Shown here piece after piece: positions 45,404 through 47,634 of a DNA stretch of 47,634 nucleotides (the first letter of the stretch is position 1; every line of letters starts with the position of its first letter). The notes beneath the pieces are model-generated. The model did not search any database. It was not told the DNA's origin and saw only the letters and a list, made by a program, of their open reading frames with translations. The position numbers were made by a program, and so were the translations under genes. Location of the stretch: the NCBI GenBank assembly GCA_964563975.1, contig CAZLZJ010000011.1, positions 1-47,634 of the forward strand. The letters are read 5' to 3'. The stretch is from JAAYJR01 sp964563975 (GTDB lineage Bacteria > Bacteroidota > Bacteroidia > Bacteroidales > Prolixibacteraceae).

Positions 45404-45492
45404 TAATGTCTTTCAAGTATATAATTTCAAAAATATAAAATTTAATAAGCAATACAGACAATGCAAAAAGATAATTTAAATAAAATTTGGAA

Positions 45493-47634
45493 TCAATGAT
45501 AAAACCAGGAGGCCGGAATTTCCGCAATATTTTTATCATTGAATTTACATCCCAGTTTTAACCGGGCTTCATGGATTGTTACCAGATAATATATACTCAC
45601 CTTGTGGAACCCTTTATCTAATGCAATTTTTCCGGTACGCTGATAATATCTTGGTAGTTCTGTAATATTTTCCACTACTTTCATTTCATCAATTATAAGT
45701 GCTCCTTTTCCTGACGATGTATTCAGATTGAAATCATAAATTGCTTTTTCAGGCACATTTATATAACCTTGATATGATATGGCAAAAAAGTTACCGGTTT
45801 TATTATCCGGAAATTTAACATTTTCAATAGTGCCTTCTTTATCAGGTTTGCCTGTTATTTGATCAATTGAGAGGATCTCCTTATCAAAATATTGAAAATT
45901 AAGCCCCGGTTTAACGTCACCTGCATCAAAAGAGCTTTTCCACTCCAGTTTTTCAAATACTCCTTCGTGCACGTCACTTTTACGGCCATTTGGCATAATT
46001 GTACGTGATTTAAGCACAACCGGACTGCCGGATATAAGGTTCAGGGTAACAGGCTCTGTGTAGAGCAGCGATGAATTTGACGGTTCACTTCCGTCTAAGG
46101 TGTATCTTATCTCACTATTGTTTATGACATTACTTAAGGTAACTTGTACTTTATCTTCAATATATCGGTTAATAAATTCATAATCAGCAGGGTAATCGAT
46201 CCGATAATTAATATTGAAATAATCCAATCTAAGGTAATGATCATCCATTCTTATAAGAAAATCATTCCACTCTTTTTGTGTTTTATCTGTCCAAAGAACT
46301 TCGGAAAGTGCACAAAGCCGCGGAAAAATCATATACTCGGCCACATCTTCATCAGGCATATATTCAGACCAGGCACATCCTTGTCCTCCAAGAATATATT
46401 TTGCCTCCTGTTTATTCAGTTCTTCAGGAACCGGATCAAACTCATAAACATCGCTCAGCAATGTATAGTTACCACCGGCAACAGGTTCTTTATATTTTCC
46501 CTGATACACATAAAAATAGCATGGGGTCCATGGTGTCATTACTGTATAGTGATGTGCTTTTGCAGCAGTTACTCCTCCATCCATACCTCTCCATGACATA
46601 ACTATAGCTCTGTCGGGAAGGCCGCCTTCCAGAATTTCATCCCAGCCAATCAGTTTTTTACCTTTGTCATACAGGTACTTTTCTATACGTTTGGTAAAGT
46701 AGCTTTGCAGCTCATGCTCATTATTCAACCCCTCTTCCTCTATTTTATGCTGGCAATCTTTGCATCTCTCCCAACGTGCTTTGGGTACCTCATCGCCTCC
46801 AATATGAAAATATTCACCCGGAAATAAAGAAATAACTTCATCAAGCACATTTTCAAGGAATTTATAAGTATACTCCTTACCCGCACAAAAAACATCCTCA
46901 AAAATACCCCATTGAGTTGCCACACTAAAAGGCCCTCCGGTACAGGATAGTTCAGGATAAGCAGCCAATGCCGAAAGGCTATGCCCCGGCATCTCTATTT
47001 CAGGCACTACAGTTATGTGTCTCTCTTCAGCATATTTTACAACCTCTTTTATCTCTTCCTGAGTATAAAACCCTCCATATCGTTCTTTTTTATACCGGGA
47101 TGGATATTGTGAGTTAAAACCTATAATGGTGCTGTCTCTCCAGGCACCTGTTTCTGTAAGTTTCGGATACTTTTTAATTTCAATGCGCCATCCCTGATCT
47201 TCAGTCAGGTGCCAGTGTAGTTTATTCATTTTTTGTATAGCCATAACATCGATTATATTTTTTATATAATCAACTGAAAAGAAATGCCTGGCTACATCAA
47301 GATGCTGTCCTCTCCACTCAAACCGGGGGTAGTCTTCAATATCTGCGCACACAACAGATATTTGCTTCATTTTGCCGGCAGAAGGAGGCATCATTTGCAA
47401 GAGTGACTGAATACCGTAGAAAACCCCTGCATCGTCAGCTCCTGCTATCTCTACACTATTTTTCCTGATTTTCAGAATATATCCTTCACTGTTTTTTATT
47501 GTATCAGACAAAAAAAGTCTGATTGGTTTATTGACAGTTTCACTTCCGGAAACAGATGTGATAATATTGTATTTTTCTTCAACAAAGTTACTCAGATAGT
47601 CTGCGGCTGATTTTAGTTTTTCATTCTCATAAAT
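45493..47634 (-). CDS. GH20 beta-N-acetylhexosaminidase, 5' end beyond window
   Basis: The frame is open to the right edge, so the gene is 5'-partial; the TTG at 47511 is not its start. The visible 713 residues begin in the N-terminal GH20b domain (LKSAADYLSNFVEEKYNI), followed by the catalytic barrel with WHLTEDQGWRIEIKKYP and the Asp-Glu catalytic pair in FHIGGDEVPKARW, where Glu is the acid and Asp assists the substrate acetamido group. After the barrel is a chitobiase C-terminal-like segment (IRYTLDGSEPS) and a terminal PA14-like beta domain (about the last 130 residues). It would remove terminal GlcNAc or GalNAc from glycans outside the cytoplasm; the signal peptide is outside the window. 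Confidence 0.93.
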   Translation of the reverse strand: MYENEKLKSAADYLSNFVEEKYNIITSVSGSETVNKPIRLFLSDTIKNSEGYILKIRKNSVEIAGADDAGVFYGIQSLLQMMPPSAGKMKQISVVCADIEDYPRFEWRGQHLDVARHFFSVDYIKNIIDVMAIQKMNKLHWHLTEDQGWRIEIKKYPKLTETGAWRDSTIIGFNSQYPSRYKKERYGGFYTQEEIKEVVKYAEERHITVVPEIEMPGHSLSALAAYPELSCTGGPFSVATQWGIFEDVFCAGKEYTYKFLENVLDEVISLFPGEYFHIGGDEVPKARWERCKDCQHKIEEEGLNNEHELQSYFTKRIEKYLYDKGKKLIGWDEILEGGLPDRAIVMSWRGMDGGVTAAKAHHYTVMTPWTPCYFYVYQGKYKEPVAGGNYTLLSDVYEFDPVPEELNKQEAKYILGGQGCAWSEYMPDEDVAEYMIFPRLCALSEVLWTDKTQKEWNDFLIRMDDHYLRLDYFNINYRIDYPADYEFINRYIEDKVQVTLSNVINNSEIRYTLDGSEPSNSSLLYTEPVTLNLISGSPVVLKSRTIMPNGRKSDVHEGVFEKLEWKSSFDAGDVKPGLNFQYFDKEILSIDQITGKPDKEGTIENVKFPDNKTGNFFAISYQGYINVPEKAIYDFNLNTSSGKGALIIDEMKVVENITELPRYYQRTGKIALDKGFHKVSIYYLVTIHEARLKLGCKFNDKNIAEIPASWFYH

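Noticed and set aside
1..47634. CRISPR array, prophage, insertion sequence or toxin-antitoxin system.
   Set aside because: I saw no regularly spaced repeats, transposase or integrase motifs, phage structural genes or small paired toxin-antitoxin frames on either strand.

Overview
The window looks like a low-GC chromosomal segment of a member of the Bacteroidota, probably an environmental, Bacteroidales/Marinilabiliales-like organism. The signs are a TonB-dependent receptor with a carboxypeptidase-regulatory-like N-terminal domain followed by a DUF4249 lipoprotein, a GldA/GldF/GldG-type ABC operon, GH78 and GH20 glycosidases, a C-terminal-processing-type S41 lipoprotein, a FusA2-like EF-G paralogue, and TAnnTTTG -7-like boxes in place of E. 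coli-type promoters. It is a scaffold with two 100-N gaps. The second gap (30623-30722) is flanked by an identical 55-bp sequence, so the two contig ends overlap and the gap is very probably not real. I see no insertion sequence, phage gene, integrase or CRISPR array.

Layout. 125-5053 (minus): a very large secreted CBM9-like/YCF48-propeller/PIG-L deacetylase fusion whose 5' end is lost in a gap, and a Tat-exported Gfo/Idh/MocA oxidoreductase. 5248-9384 (plus): ABC ATPase, permease, GldG-like protein and DUF4340 protein in one operon, facing a CPBP membrane protease. 10367-13000: rhamnulokinase converging stop-to-stop on a YqhD-like alcohol dehydrogenase. 13043-16813 (minus): S41 lipoprotein and a PgpH-like 7TM-HD phosphodiesterase. 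16999-17805 (plus): a cytoplasmic NlpC/P60 peptidase. 17838-24853 (minus): AMP-forming acetyl-CoA synthetase, OFA-family monocarboxylate transporter, ADP-forming acyl-CoA synthetase/GNAT fusion and sirtuin, which together form an acetate-activation and lysine-acetylation locus. 25168-27408 (plus): GH78 alpha-L-rhamnosidase-like enzyme. 27531-34517 (plus): TPR protein, HAD phosphatase, M16 protease and glycosyltransferase, tightly packed. 34596-36752 (minus): EF-G paralogue with altered GTPase motifs. 37100-41213 (plus): TonB receptor, DUF4249 lipoprotein and N-acetylneuraminate-lyase-like aldolase. 41244-47634 (minus): radical SAM protein, calpain-like protein with a Cys-to-Ser active-site change, tRNA-Glu(CTC), CDF cation transporter, unknown membrane protein and a GH20 hexosaminidase running off the right edge.

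How the genes fit together. Glycan use is a recurring theme: rhamnose release (GH78) and phosphorylation (RhaB), a YqhD-like reductase that could detoxify lactaldehyde, hexosaminidase, sialic-acid-lyase-like aldolase and a PIG-L deacetylase. Acetate metabolism is the second theme. I did not find a wholly new multi-gene system. The strongest leads are the acetyl-CoA synthetase/synthetase-GNAT/sirtuin locus, where the synthetase half keeps its phospho-His and the GNAT half has lost a conserved Gly; the Ser-substituted calpain; the EF-G paralogue lacking the catalytic His; and the seven-repeat propeller/PIG-L fusion. Promoter and operator calls rest on short motifs only and are tentative.
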